Source: Pedobacter foliorum
GTDB lineage: Bacteria; Bacteroidota; Bacteroidia; Sphingobacteriales; Sphingobacteriaceae
Direction: 5' to 3'
Assembly: GCF_013266735.1 (NCBI RefSeq)
Contig: NZ_JABSNU010000005.1
Location: 310,001 to 374,000, forward strand
Length of the DNA stretch: 64,000 nucleotides
Shown: positions 43,301 to 51,623 of the stretch, piece by piece
How the letters are laid out: every line of letters starts with the position of its first letter
Numbering within the stretch: position 1 is the first letter of the stretch
Notes under the pieces: generated by a model
Database searches by the model: none
What the model was told of the DNA's origin: nothing
Seen by the model: the letters and a program-made list of their open reading frames with translations, nothing else
Translations under genes and position numbers: made by a program

Positions 43301-43371
43301 ATAAACAGGAAACATTTATTAATGTAACTATACCTGCAGGTGGATTTGGTTGGTTTACAATAAAGGGATAG
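40360..43371 (+). CDS. Secreted LamG + DGPY-motif melibiase-like putative hydrolase (copy 2)
   Basis: A 1003-residue protein with a signal peptide (cut near AKAQ, residue ~32), an added LamG-like carbohydrate-binding domain (~35-245, 'SFVLEGWFQVNS', 'GEWIHIAVVNDGRAVSVLANG', 'FNGLIYEVRFASL'), then the domains shared with the protein at 12862: beta-sandwich ('AKLLLTNGLLSREFYVADNLACVGF', 'WYDIGGFSGQPEKSYLLESWY'), TIM barrel ('DIMAWPGIS', 'YNMDGPYHGDVCAST', 'TTHPHH', 'PIPDWYFLNG', 'MGYREASANL') and C-terminal beta domain ('GRDLDAMLHANPE', 'KVPLYYTGL'). A clan GH-D-like alpha-galactosidase role is plausible, family unassigned. The LamG addition, absent from copy 1, suggests binding to an insoluble or surface glycan. 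It is followed 2 bp later by GH110. Confidence 0.62.
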   Translation: MNLFLIQDFKNLYKHVCCVFAVLLLFNQAKAQQTVVAHYNMGRSGAVTYATSSDVLMDLSGLGHDLKRNGQPVFFADAPADKKLNGEGAISFKDRGSYSIADNFGKAATSFVLEGWFQVNSRQGANDKGRSIGVALAYGDDKEGYVLSQKEDQWVVLIDGKENAKPIAKATPGEWIHIAVVNDGRAVSVLANGIKTLTGLPVAKTVSSNFSIGALGKGNYFNGLIYEVRFASLNKTKFDVTKHLLFNGKQLAKKQKQATDEQRALIAALEANKSIVKVQSFPAAAENSKDWLVSQVKTPVQLLLQKDPGQMSAKLLLTNGLLSREFYVADNLACVGFKNENTDAQYLRAVKPEARVMIDSTWYDIGGFSGQPEKSYLLESWYSNLIAEPSAFRFTGIEVMQPTARYSWQQKYNAAHTDWPPKGLHVLMHYKAPLNKNNWQNTVQVTVHYELYEGMPVIAKWLTIDNNTNSSFVVRETECEVLAVNQDQVKRIHVESDYSFALANADKEGSALMHYKGTPPAYQTGESTTTWRTDSEYNTWASHNQAEDKFLGFPHHNLLVSRVPMGPSETVKSKQQFTSFTTFELLHDNDDRERQSLAHRKFYRKLAPQVTESLITGGITSHDKTKLKGFIDQMGELGFERLDIMAWPGISHDNLDTGYVSLWKGISSYAATKGIVMGGYELQVASRGRGADVDCIDPITNKPGSLFGQSVCIASDWQDKYYSNMWKFFDKTGLMTYNMDGPYHGDVCASTTHPHHTNLYDSQWQQWKQQVRVLHELQRRNMYVPIPDWYFLNGQSATGMGYREASANLTPQQQLLLGRQYIYDGTWHKTPTMGWMTLQLVGFYTNDARVGLEPLSQNLDRYEVGLFQHLASGCQFTVRGNRLYDTPETKAMVSKWVNWFKEHRAILTSDIIHVSRPTGRDLDAMLHANPELDEKGMLIVFNPTDKPITKQMKVPLYYTGLKGKAKLTDQNGKESNLELNDKQETFINVTIPAGGFGWFTIKG

Positions 43372-43373
43372 AC

Positions 43374-45173
43374 ATGAAGAATTATTTTATACTACTTTTT
43401 TTACTCTTTGTTGGCGCAAGAGGTTACAGTCAGACTGTAATTAAGGCTACTGATTTTGGAGTGAAAAAGAATAGTTTCGAGAATGCCGCAGATGGCATAC
43501 AGAATGCCGTTAATGCTTGTAAAGGTAAAAAAGGTGCTGTTTTGGAATTACCTGGTGGGCGAATTGATATTTGGCCGGAGGGAAGTGCACGACGTGAATT
43601 GTATATTTCCAATTCTACAGAAGATGATACGCTTTCAAAAGTGAAAAATATTGCTTTTCTTTTTGAAGATAATAGTGATGTGACCCTTGAAGGCAACAAT
43701 ACGTTAATTGTTCTTCATGGTAAGATGGTTTCATTTGCAATTTTAAATAGTAAAAATGTAAAGATCCAGAACATTAGATTTGATTATGAAAGGCCAACAA
43801 TGTCAGAAGTGACAGTAATGTCGGTGTCACCCAATGCTATTGAAACAACCATTCATGCCGATTCTAAATATTCTATTGATAGCGGTCGTATCAGTTTTTA
43901 TGGTGAGGGGTGGAAAACAAAATCATTTCATACAATACTGTTCAATCCAGTAAAAGAATCTTTGAATTACAGTTCTTTCAGTCCTTTTTTGGAAAGTAAA
44001 GCTGTTGAGACAGCTCCCTATAATGTGAGATTTGAAGGCGACTTCAGTAAAAGCTCATTAAAAAAAGGCGATGTACTCACCATCAGAGATCCTTATCGTG
44101 ATAATTGTGGCGGATTTATTTCTCGGTCTAAAGACATAAAACTTGAAGATGTAAAAATGCATTTTATGCATGGTCTAGGAATTGTATCTCAGTTTTCTGA
44201 GAACATTTCTTTATTTAAAGTAATCGTTGCACCAAGAGAAAATAGTGGAAGGATTATTTCCTCATTTGCAGACTGTTTCCACTTTTCCGGTTGCAAGGGG
44301 CTTGTTAAAGTAGATAGTTGCTTTACCTCTGGTTCTCATGATGACCCTATGAATGTTCATGGAACACATTTGCAAATAATGACAGCTGATGCAGGCAAAA
44401 TTAAAGTGCGTTTTATGCACCATCAAACTTATGGATTTAAAGCCTTTTTTGCTGGTGATAGTATTGCATTCGTCAATCCAAAAACACTGATGCCTATAGG
44501 AACTGCAAAGTTGAAAACGGCAAAGTTGATAAATAAGCGTGAAATGGAGCTTGAAGTGGAAGGGAGCCTGCCATCATTTGCTCAAGCTGGTTTAGTTATA
44601 GAAAATCTTACCTGGACACCGGAAGTAATTGTTAGAAATAGCCGTTTTGAAAGAACCAATACACGTGGTTTACTGCTTACTACACGCCGTAAGGTACTTA
44701 TTGAAAATAATGTTTTTTATCGGACTGGCATGTATCCAATTCTGATTGCTGATGATGCTTCCAGTTGGTTTGAATCTGGTGCGGTTAGAGATGTGCTTAT
44801 TCGCAATAATACATTTCAGGAATGTGGTTTTAATTCGGGAAGTGGAGCTATAAATATTGCTCCGGAAAATCATGAATTAAAGGAGGGCGACATGGTTCAC
44901 CGCAATATTCGTATTATGGGCAATATATTTATATTGCACAATGATGGACTGCTTAATGCCAGAAGTGTGGATGGGCTGGTTTTTACGGGTAATAAAATTA
45001 CCAGATCAAGTTTATTGCCGACTGGAACTAGTAACCCAAGTATTAATTTGACTGCTTGTAAAAATGTGTTTATTAAAAAGAATAAGTTTGATTCGAATAC
45101 ATTACCGATTGTTAAGGCAAACACAATGGCCAAAAAAGATATCAAAGTTGATTTGAATATTGAAATGAAATAA
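43374..45173 (+). CDS. GH110 alpha-1,3-galactosidase
   Basis: A 599-residue protein from ATG 43374, where the signal peptide begins (cut near GYSQ, residue ~20); the frame is open from 43350 but that start lies within the preceding gene. A right-handed parallel beta-helix is indicated by repeated 'N..I.NN.F' turns ('VIVRNSRFERTNTRGLLLTTRRKVLIEN' split across 410-450). The GH110 active-site region is well matched: 'SSFADCFHFSGCKGLVKVDSCF' (Asp300) and 'SHDDPMNVHGTH' (Asp323, Asp324, His329), as in Bacteroides GalA/GalB. GH110 enzymes invert and remove terminal alpha-1,3-linked galactose, as in blood-group B and linear B epitopes. It lies between the DGPY hydrolase and GH20. Confidence 0.93.
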   Translation: MKNYFILLFLLFVGARGYSQTVIKATDFGVKKNSFENAADGIQNAVNACKGKKGAVLELPGGRIDIWPEGSARRELYISNSTEDDTLSKVKNIAFLFEDNSDVTLEGNNTLIVLHGKMVSFAILNSKNVKIQNIRFDYERPTMSEVTVMSVSPNAIETTIHADSKYSIDSGRISFYGEGWKTKSFHTILFNPVKESLNYSSFSPFLESKAVETAPYNVRFEGDFSKSSLKKGDVLTIRDPYRDNCGGFISRSKDIKLEDVKMHFMHGLGIVSQFSENISLFKVIVAPRENSGRIISSFADCFHFSGCKGLVKVDSCFTSGSHDDPMNVHGTHLQIMTADAGKIKVRFMHHQTYGFKAFFAGDSIAFVNPKTLMPIGTAKLKTAKLINKREMELEVEGSLPSFAQAGLVIENLTWTPEVIVRNSRFERTNTRGLLLTTRRKVLIENNVFYRTGMYPILIADDASSWFESGAVRDVLIRNNTFQECGFNSGSGAINIAPENHELKEGDMVHRNIRIMGNIFILHNDGLLNARSVDGLVFTGNKITRSSLLPTGTSNPSINLTACKNVFIKKNKFDSNTLPIVKANTMAKKDIKVDLNIEMK

Positions 45174-45196
45174 TGATTAATATAAACATATAACAA

Positions 45197-47539
45197 ATGA
45201 TGCCCTTTACTTTTCCAAAGAAAGTTACTGCAATTTTTGCCTCACTGTTATTCATGGGAATAGTAGTGAATGCACAGGAAGAAAAACTAAATAGTGGTGA
45301 TTCAACGGCTTTCAAAGCTGTAATTTCAGGTCTTTCTTTTTCAGATAAAATAGAACAAAATACAAGCCAGCTAGTGCTTCCTAAGCCTGGGGCAGGGTAT
45401 GAGCTTTCTCTATATGGCTCAAGTAGAAAACCTGTTATTGGTTTAGATGGAAAAGTTTATCAGCCATTAATTGATTGTGAGGTTCAATTGGTGTTTAAAC
45501 TTAAGAATACTCAGAATAACAGATCTTATGAATTTCCACAAGCGATTAAAGTAGCAGGAAAGTTTCGTCCGCAGTCTGGCATAAATAAGCAACCTTTTGT
45601 TATCCCATCTTTGCAAGAATGGAATGGAAGAACAGGCAACTTTAAACTGTTGGCAAATAGCAGGATTGTTATAGATTCAGATGCTAAAAAGATTTTAGAA
45701 CCTGCAGCAAAAATCTTTCTGGAAGACCTTAAAAAATTAACCGGTTATTCTGGTTTAAGTATTACTAAAGGTAAAGCAAGACCAGGAGATATTGTTCTTG
45801 GTATAAGTTCTGTACAGAAAAACTTAGGGAATGAAGGCTATGCTATGGATATAGATGAGATCTTGCATATCAGAGCTCCTTATTATAAAGGAGCTTTTTG
45901 GGCTACCAGAACCGTTTTGCAATTGTTAGAGCAAGATCCTTCACATAATCAGATTGTTAAAGGAGAGGTGCGTGATTACCCGAAATATGAAGTAAGGGGC
46001 CTTGTGCTCGATGTAGCCCGTAAATTTTTTACGCTTGATTTTCTGAAGCATTATGTAAAGATGATGGCTTATTATAAAATGGGCGATTTTCATATTCACT
46101 TAAATGACAATGGTTTTAAGCAGTTTTTTGGAGATGATTGGAATAAAACCTATTCTGCATTTAGACTGGAGAGCAGCACATATCCGGAATTGACATCAAA
46201 AGATGGTCATTATACAAAGTCGGAATTTAAGGAACTGCAGAAGACAGCACAATTGTACGGTATGCGTATAATACCTGAAATTGATGTGCCTGCCCACTCA
46301 TTGGCTTTCACCAAAGTCTTTCCTGAGATTGGAAGTAAAGCTTATGGCATGGATCACCTGGATATTAATAACCCAAAAACTTATGAGGTTATAGATAATG
46401 TTTTTAAAGAATATATAAGTGGAAAAGATCCGGTTTTTGTAGATCCTGAAGTTCATATTGGTACCGACGAATATGCAAAAAAAGAGGCTGAGAGTTTTAG
46501 GGCATTTACGGATCATTACATCCGCTTTGTGCAAAGTTTTGGTAAAAGGGTACGACTGTGGGGTGCATTAACTCATGCTGAAGGGAAAACGCCCGTAAGC
46601 GTTAAGGATGTTACTATGAACGCCTGGTACAATGGTTATGCCGATCCCAAGGAAATGCTCCGTCTTGGCTATGATCAGATCAGTACACCAGACGGATGGT
46701 TGTATATTGTTCCTGCTGCAGGTTATTATTATGATTTTCTTAATGTTAAGAGTCTCTACAAAAACTGGGAACCTAATCAGATTGGAGACGTAGTTTTTCC
46801 GATGGGACATCCTAAAATCAGAGGTGGGATGTTTGCCGTATGGAATGACCATGTTGGAAATGGGATTACTATGAAAGATGTTCATCAAAGGGTTTTTCCG
46901 GCGATGCAAGTTCTGGCTGAAAAGATGTGGACAGGAAAAACGGATCAGTCAGTTTGGGATGAGTTTGCAAAAAATAGCGCCAATATTGGTGAAGGACCTG
47001 GACTAAATATGAGAGGTCTTGTTCGTTCTACTACATCTGATTCTTTGGTTTTGCAGGACAAGCTAAATGCTAAAGGGGCTAAATCAATTCAATTACCTTT
47101 AAAAGAAATCGGTTATCCATATTCTGTTGCCTTTACTTTGCGTCCAACTTCTGCAGGCAATGACAATATTACTCTGTTTAAATCGGAAAATGCCCGTGTG
47201 TTCTTGCTTAAGAATGATGGGTTAAGATTAGGTTTTAGCCGAGAGAATTATACAGATCTTTTCGATTTTGTATTTGCACCGGATAAAGCTTATAGAGTTG
47301 TCCTCACTGGTGATGAAAAAGGTACCTGGTTATATGTGGATGGAAAGTTGGTGCAAAAAATGGAAGGTAAAAAATTAAGCTTCACAAATACAAAGGATAA
47401 AATAAGTCAGATACAAACTCTTGTTTTCCCTTTAAATTATGTTGGAGATGCTAAAAATGGAGTTTACGGACTAGTTTCAGACCTTAAAGTATATAACAGG
47501 CGGCTGAATGAAACTTTAATCACTGAGGTAAGCAAGTAA
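45197..47539 (+). CDS. GH20 family beta-N-acetylhexosaminidase-like enzyme with C-terminal LamG domain
   Basis: A 780-residue protein with a signal peptide (cut near VNAQ, residue ~26), an N-terminal beta domain (~30-125), the GH20b domain (~135-260, 'ARPGDIVLGIS') and a GH20 TIM barrel (~262-600). Key motifs are 'YEVRGLVLDVARKFFTLDFLKHYV', 'DFHIHLNDNG', 'RIIPEIDVPAHSLAF', the catalytic pair Asp424-Glu425 in 'VHIGTDEY', and 'WYNGYADP'. A LamG-like domain fills ~610-775. Family members remove terminal beta-GlcNAc or beta-GalNAc through substrate-assisted catalysis, which needs this Asp-Glu pair. In this PUL it would act on a HexNAc exposed after alpha-galactose removal. Confidence 0.92.
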   Translation: MMPFTFPKKVTAIFASLLFMGIVVNAQEEKLNSGDSTAFKAVISGLSFSDKIEQNTSQLVLPKPGAGYELSLYGSSRKPVIGLDGKVYQPLIDCEVQLVFKLKNTQNNRSYEFPQAIKVAGKFRPQSGINKQPFVIPSLQEWNGRTGNFKLLANSRIVIDSDAKKILEPAAKIFLEDLKKLTGYSGLSITKGKARPGDIVLGISSVQKNLGNEGYAMDIDEILHIRAPYYKGAFWATRTVLQLLEQDPSHNQIVKGEVRDYPKYEVRGLVLDVARKFFTLDFLKHYVKMMAYYKMGDFHIHLNDNGFKQFFGDDWNKTYSAFRLESSTYPELTSKDGHYTKSEFKELQKTAQLYGMRIIPEIDVPAHSLAFTKVFPEIGSKAYGMDHLDINNPKTYEVIDNVFKEYISGKDPVFVDPEVHIGTDEYAKKEAESFRAFTDHYIRFVQSFGKRVRLWGALTHAEGKTPVSVKDVTMNAWYNGYADPKEMLRLGYDQISTPDGWLYIVPAAGYYYDFLNVKSLYKNWEPNQIGDVVFPMGHPKIRGGMFAVWNDHVGNGITMKDVHQRVFPAMQVLAEKMWTGKTDQSVWDEFAKNSANIGEGPGLNMRGLVRSTTSDSLVLQDKLNAKGAKSIQLPLKEIGYPYSVAFTLRPTSAGNDNITLFKSENARVFLLKNDGLRLGFSRENYTDLFDFVFAPDKAYRVVLTGDEKGTWLYVDGKLVQKMEGKKLSFTNTKDKISQIQTLVFPLNYVGDAKNGVYGLVSDLKVYNRRLNETLITEVSK

Positions 47540-47546
47540 TCTAATT

Positions 47547-50093
47547 ATGATGATGAAATCTGGTTTGGTAGGAGTGATTCTGTTGTTTTTGGTAAACAGC
47601 GTGAGTCATGCACAACAAGTTACTTTAAAGAACGATTTAATACAGCGGACATTTTCCTATTCAAATGGAACATGGCGGACAATAGCGTTCTCAAATACAG
47701 ATGGGAGCCGACTTTTAAAGGTAACCAGTGAGGAGTTTCATATCCTGCCATTAAACGGAGATAAAACACTTTCTGTAGCAGATTTTACATCAGTAGTAAA
47801 ACCAAAATTGTATAAAAGAGGAGATACTTCCTTTTTGGAAATAAGGTATAAACCCAAGCCTGTTGCATTAAAGAATCCGGCTTGTCCAGATGAACTGATT
47901 GCCTACCATTTTGTGGTAAAGGGGCAACGATTTATCCGTAAAAACATCAAACTGTTATTTAACAAACAGGCCACAGTTGATCGTTTGGAAGTAGAGCGCT
48001 TTGTGTCTAAAGGAGATCAGAGTGGGGGCGGCAGAGGTGAACCGGTTTATGTTGATAATATCTGGTTTTTCGGATTGGAATATCCGGCAGGATATAGTCG
48101 TTGTAAGGATGGAAATTTCCCTGCTTCGTATGGTCGATATTATGATAAAGTTGGGAATTATAGTTTTATTGATCTTGAAGGTAGAGATATTGCTTCAGAT
48201 TGTGTTCCGGGAACAATTAGATTAATGCATTTTCCGGGATATTCGGTTCCTAAACAGAAACAGTTTCAGATTTTAAGTAAAACCAGTGTTGCAGGTTTCT
48301 CTTCAAAACACGGAGAAATAAAGCATGACTTTATGCAATACCTTGCTACCCTTTGGAAAGCACCTCGTTCTTTTTTAAACTATAACAATTGGTTTGACCA
48401 AAGTGCAAAGAACCTCAAAGGAGAAACTTTTGTGAATGTTTACAAAAGATATAAGGAAATAGTGGAACCTTATGGGGTTAAAATTGATGCGATGGTGCCT
48501 GATGATGGCTGGCAGAATAGAACCGGCATTTGGCAACCACTACCTGATTTCTTTCCTAATGGAGATGCTGACCTGGCTTTGTTAAGTAAAAAACTAAAAG
48601 ATGAAGGTACCGGTTTAGGACTTTGGCTATCATTAAATAGTTATAATAACAATATAGATTGGGGTTTAAAGAATGGATATCGTGAAGCAAAGCGAAATTC
48701 TTATTTTAAACAGTACAACAGGTATTATAGTTTATCTGCAACAAAATACAAGGAAGCCATATTAAAAAGAGTACCTGAGCTAGCTAAGCGTGCAGACTTA
48801 GTTTATTTTAAGCATGACTTTAATGAGCTATGCGATCTTGATTCGGGTAATAATCACCCCGCAACAGACAGGCACGGCCATGAGGCTAATCTAGACGTTG
48901 CCTTAGAAGTATTAACGGCTACGAGAAAAGCAAAACCTGAAATCTTTCAGAACCTTACCAATTGGATTTGGCTTTCGCCATGGTGGTTGCAATACTCAGA
49001 TTATCTCTGGATGCTGGCAGGTGATGATGGAATTAATGGTAATACTCCAGAGATTTCGACTAAGGCCATGTTTACTACTGATAGGGATACTTATATCTGG
49101 CGTTTGTATGGGAATAATCAGGATAGGCCGTTGGTTCCTATTTCCCGTCTGATGACTCATGGGGTTCTTCAAACTTCCCCTGAAGATAAGAATATACCAC
49201 TACAGGATTGGATGGATTATGTATTGATGCATTATGGGAGAGGTACCTTGCTTAAGGAATGGTATGTTTCGTTGGATGCAATGACAGCTGATCAGTGGAA
49301 AACATTATGTAATGTACACAATTGGGCAAAGGAGCATGAAAAAGAATTGAACAACGCCCAGTTTGTAGGAGGTAGACCTGATGAAGGAAACGCGTATGGT
49401 TATATTGGATGGGAACATGATAAAGCTGTATTGGTTGCTCGAAATGCAGGACCAAATACTCAAAAACTGATCATACCTTTTAATGATATGGCAGGTTTTT
49501 ATGGTGCTTCCGGTGAATTGTTTAAAGCAAATGTGGTTTATCCTTACCGTGATAGCTATCCTGCTTCATTTGTTTCTGGTAAGAATATGGAAATTGAAAT
49601 CCCCGGATATTCGACAATGGCTTTTGTAATTGAAAAGGGAGAGCTTGTAGATGCTAAACCGAAAGACCAATCTGTCTTAAACACTAAATCAACAAAAGAA
49701 CAGGACGGAAGTGTAAAAACAATACTAACTGTGCCTGCCAATGTTAAAGGACGATGTGATTTATTTTTAATCGGCTATACCAATCTGCCCGAAGTGCTAA
49801 TCAATGGTGTGCAAGTTAAGGCTAATCGAAATACTAAGGCATTGCTAAATAATTTTGCTAGTTATGCAGTATCAGGTATGCCAAGTACAAAAGCAATAGA
49901 CTGGAAAATGTGCGCTATAGATTTATTGCCATATGCCGGGAAAGAAATATCCATTACTTATGGAAAAGTCGATAAATTCGAAAGCCACATTTTATACGAG
50001 CAAATTGTTGAAACACAACCTCATGTTGAGGCAAAAAATGAATTGTTGCCAATTGCCAATGATACCAGGAGGTATGTGTTTAAATTATATTAG
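47547..50093 (+). CDS. GH36-like (melibiase) secreted glycosidase
   Basis: An 848-residue protein with a signal peptide (cut near SHAQ, residue ~23). The layout is an N-terminal beta-super-sandwich (~25-255), a TIM barrel (~275-600) and a C-terminal beta domain. GH36/clan-D style motifs are visible: 'VPDDGWQ' (318-323), 'GLGLWLSLNSY', 'DLVYFKHDFNELCDLD' with Asp424 in the place of the nucleophile of 'Y.K.D.N', and 'SDYLWMLAGDDG' as the likely acid/base region (~residue 500). An extra ~140-residue C-terminal beta domain follows (from ~710). Alpha-galactosidase is the most likely activity, in line with GH110 and GH97 nearby. It is the last + strand gene of PUL B and meets the minus-strand hydrolase gene 12 bp further on. 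Confidence 0.78.
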   Translation: MMMKSGLVGVILLFLVNSVSHAQQVTLKNDLIQRTFSYSNGTWRTIAFSNTDGSRLLKVTSEEFHILPLNGDKTLSVADFTSVVKPKLYKRGDTSFLEIRYKPKPVALKNPACPDELIAYHFVVKGQRFIRKNIKLLFNKQATVDRLEVERFVSKGDQSGGGRGEPVYVDNIWFFGLEYPAGYSRCKDGNFPASYGRYYDKVGNYSFIDLEGRDIASDCVPGTIRLMHFPGYSVPKQKQFQILSKTSVAGFSSKHGEIKHDFMQYLATLWKAPRSFLNYNNWFDQSAKNLKGETFVNVYKRYKEIVEPYGVKIDAMVPDDGWQNRTGIWQPLPDFFPNGDADLALLSKKLKDEGTGLGLWLSLNSYNNNIDWGLKNGYREAKRNSYFKQYNRYYSLSATKYKEAILKRVPELAKRADLVYFKHDFNELCDLDSGNNHPATDRHGHEANLDVALEVLTATRKAKPEIFQNLTNWIWLSPWWLQYSDYLWMLAGDDGINGNTPEISTKAMFTTDRDTYIWRLYGNNQDRPLVPISRLMTHGVLQTSPEDKNIPLQDWMDYVLMHYGRGTLLKEWYVSLDAMTADQWKTLCNVHNWAKEHEKELNNAQFVGGRPDEGNAYGYIGWEHDKAVLVARNAGPNTQKLIIPFNDMAGFYGASGELFKANVVYPYRDSYPASFVSGKNMEIEIPGYSTMAFVIEKGELVDAKPKDQSVLNTKSTKEQDGSVKTILTVPANVKGRCDLFLIGYTNLPEVLINGVQVKANRNTKALLNNFASYAVSGMPSTKAIDWKMCAIDLLPYAGKEISITYGKVDKFESHILYEQIVETQPHVEAKNELLPIANDTRRYVFKLY

Positions 50094-50105
50094 ATTACAA
50101 CATGG

Positions 50106-51008
50106 TTATTGTTTTGTCTCAGGTTTATCAAGGAAACTTTCAATCATTGGAATCACATAGTCTGCTTCTTTAGAATCAGATTTTAATGTTGTTATTTCTT
50201 CAATATACTCACCATGTACCCCAGGGATTATTGCTACTTTCGAGTTAGCTATCAGTTTATGCATTTCGAGTGCATGCTCTGGCGTTACCACATCTTGGTC
50301 GCCATTTATAAATAGGGTTGGGACTTTAATAGATTTAATCAGTTCATCTGGTATATCCTTAAAATTAACCATCCTTTTAGCATCTCTATCATGCATTATT
50401 TGCAGGCCATTTGAGTCTGGTGTAACTTGTAAATAAGCTTCTTTTAGTTCTTTTGGCATATTAGATAGTTGAGCTTGTTTCATGAAACCCCAAAACTGTG
50501 CTGGAACGCCACTGCGTTTTAAAAGTGCAGAACCCAAAATGATCTTATCAACTATTTCGGGATGACGAATGGCGATTTGAACAGTGGTTGTTCCGCCGTT
50601 ACTGAAACCAAAAAAGTCTGCTTTGTCAATGTTCAGATTTTTTAGAAGTGTAGCAACGTCATCGGCGTCCTGTTCAAAAGATGAATCCTTTCCTCTATCA
50701 CTGGTTCTTCCATGAGCTTGCAGTTCAACGGCTATAATTTTTCTGTGTTTGGCAAGCATTGGAATAACCCTTCCAAATGTAGTTTGTATAGTAGACCCAC
50801 CTCCATGAATCAAAACAAGTGGCTTCCCCTGTCCGTAAATTTCATAATACATTTTAATTCCGTTGACTTCAGAATGGCCATTTTTGGAAGTTAAAGTGTC
50901 ATTTTTGGTCGTTTTCATTTGACTATTGTTGTCTTGTGATTGGTTTGTATTATTGCACGATGATAGTATTAGAAATGCTAATACTGAATATACGATTGTC
51001 TTTTTCAT
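50106..51008 (-). CDS. Alpha/beta hydrolase lipoprotein
   Basis: A 300-residue lipoprotein (LSSC, Cys18) with an alpha/beta hydrolase fold: oxyanion region 'PLVLIHGGGST', nucleophile elbow 'GFSNGG' (G-x-S-x-G), acid in 'INGDQDVVTPEHA' and His in 'PGVHGEY'. The family includes esterases, lipases and lactonases, so the substrate cannot be told. Its start overlaps the stop of the small DUF1579-like gene by 4 bp (ATGA), so they form one minus-strand operon convergent to PUL B. Confidence 0.9.
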   Translation of the reverse strand: MKKTIVYSVLAFLILSSCNNTNQSQDNNSQMKTTKNDTLTSKNGHSEVNGIKMYYEIYGQGKPLVLIHGGGSTIQTTFGRVIPMLAKHRKIIAVELQAHGRTSDRGKDSSFEQDADDVATLLKNLNIDKADFFGFSNGGTTTVQIAIRHPEIVDKIILGSALLKRSGVPAQFWGFMKQAQLSNMPKELKEAYLQVTPDSNGLQIMHDRDAKRMVNFKDIPDELIKSIKVPTLFINGDQDVVTPEHALEMHKLIANSKVAIIPGVHGEYIEEITTLKSDSKEADYVIPMIESFLDKPETKQ

Positions 51009-51451
51009 TTTATTTTAGATAATTTGATATTCATTAAATGAGTCCAGGTTTTACTATCTGCAAGTTGTTCCCAAACACCAGAAAACACGTTGCTTTTCTC
51101 ATTAAAGCCACCTTTAAACCTTAAGCTGTCACCATTGAAAGTCCAAAGACCATCATTAACTGTTGCGGTCATAAACCCTGAGTTGCCATTGTTGTTATAA
51201 TGCTGCATGGTGTAATGACCATTTAAGTCATCATAACCAATAATTTCATGTGTTTTACTGTTGTCGTTACCGATTGTCACATCTGCGGTATGTAGTAAAA
51301 AGAAACCATCAACTATCCAGTTGTAATTGTCTGTACCTATTATTTTTATTTCAGGGCGACCATTTGAAGAGGGTATAAGCCCTTCTGTATTCCAACTTCC
51401 AATGAAATTATTCAATTGGTGGTAGGCCAGCTCATTTTTTTTATGCATCAT
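51005..51451 (-). CDS. Small DUF1579-like protein
   Basis: A ~148-residue protein without a signal peptide, rich in beta strands. 'LNNFIGSWNTEGLIPSSNG', 'NWIVDGFFLLHTADV', 'HEIIGYDDLNGHYTMQHYNNNGN' and 'FSGVWEQLADSKTWTHLMNI' follow the pattern of DUF1579/lipocalin-like small beta barrels ('L.G.W...........G........RF.......'). The function is unknown. ATG 51451 (or 51448) gives a natural N-terminus; a frame-open ATG at 51475 adds eight atypical residues. It is translationally coupled to the alpha/beta hydrolase. Confidence 0.72.
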   Translation of the reverse strand: MMHKKNELAYHQLNNFIGSWNTEGLIPSSNGRPEIKIIGTDNYNWIVDGFFLLHTADVTIGNDNSKTHEIIGYDDLNGHYTMQHYNNNGNSGFMTATVNDGLWTFNGDSLRFKGGFNEKSNVFSGVWEQLADSKTWTHLMNIKLSKIK

Positions 51452-51623
51452 ATTTAATTTACACCAAGTTACCACAATCAGTTTTATTTTATACTGGGCA
51501 GTACTGACAAATTGAAGGGGGTATTACGACATTTCCTCTATAAACATTGTCTTTCATATTGGATGCGATTATAAATCGCCATTTTTATGTAAGTTTAAAT
51601 TACCAAATATTTATAAACAGAAT

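Noticed and set aside
43350..43373. Longer N-terminus for GH110
   Set aside because: It overlaps the end of the previous gene, and the signal peptide begins at ATG 43374.
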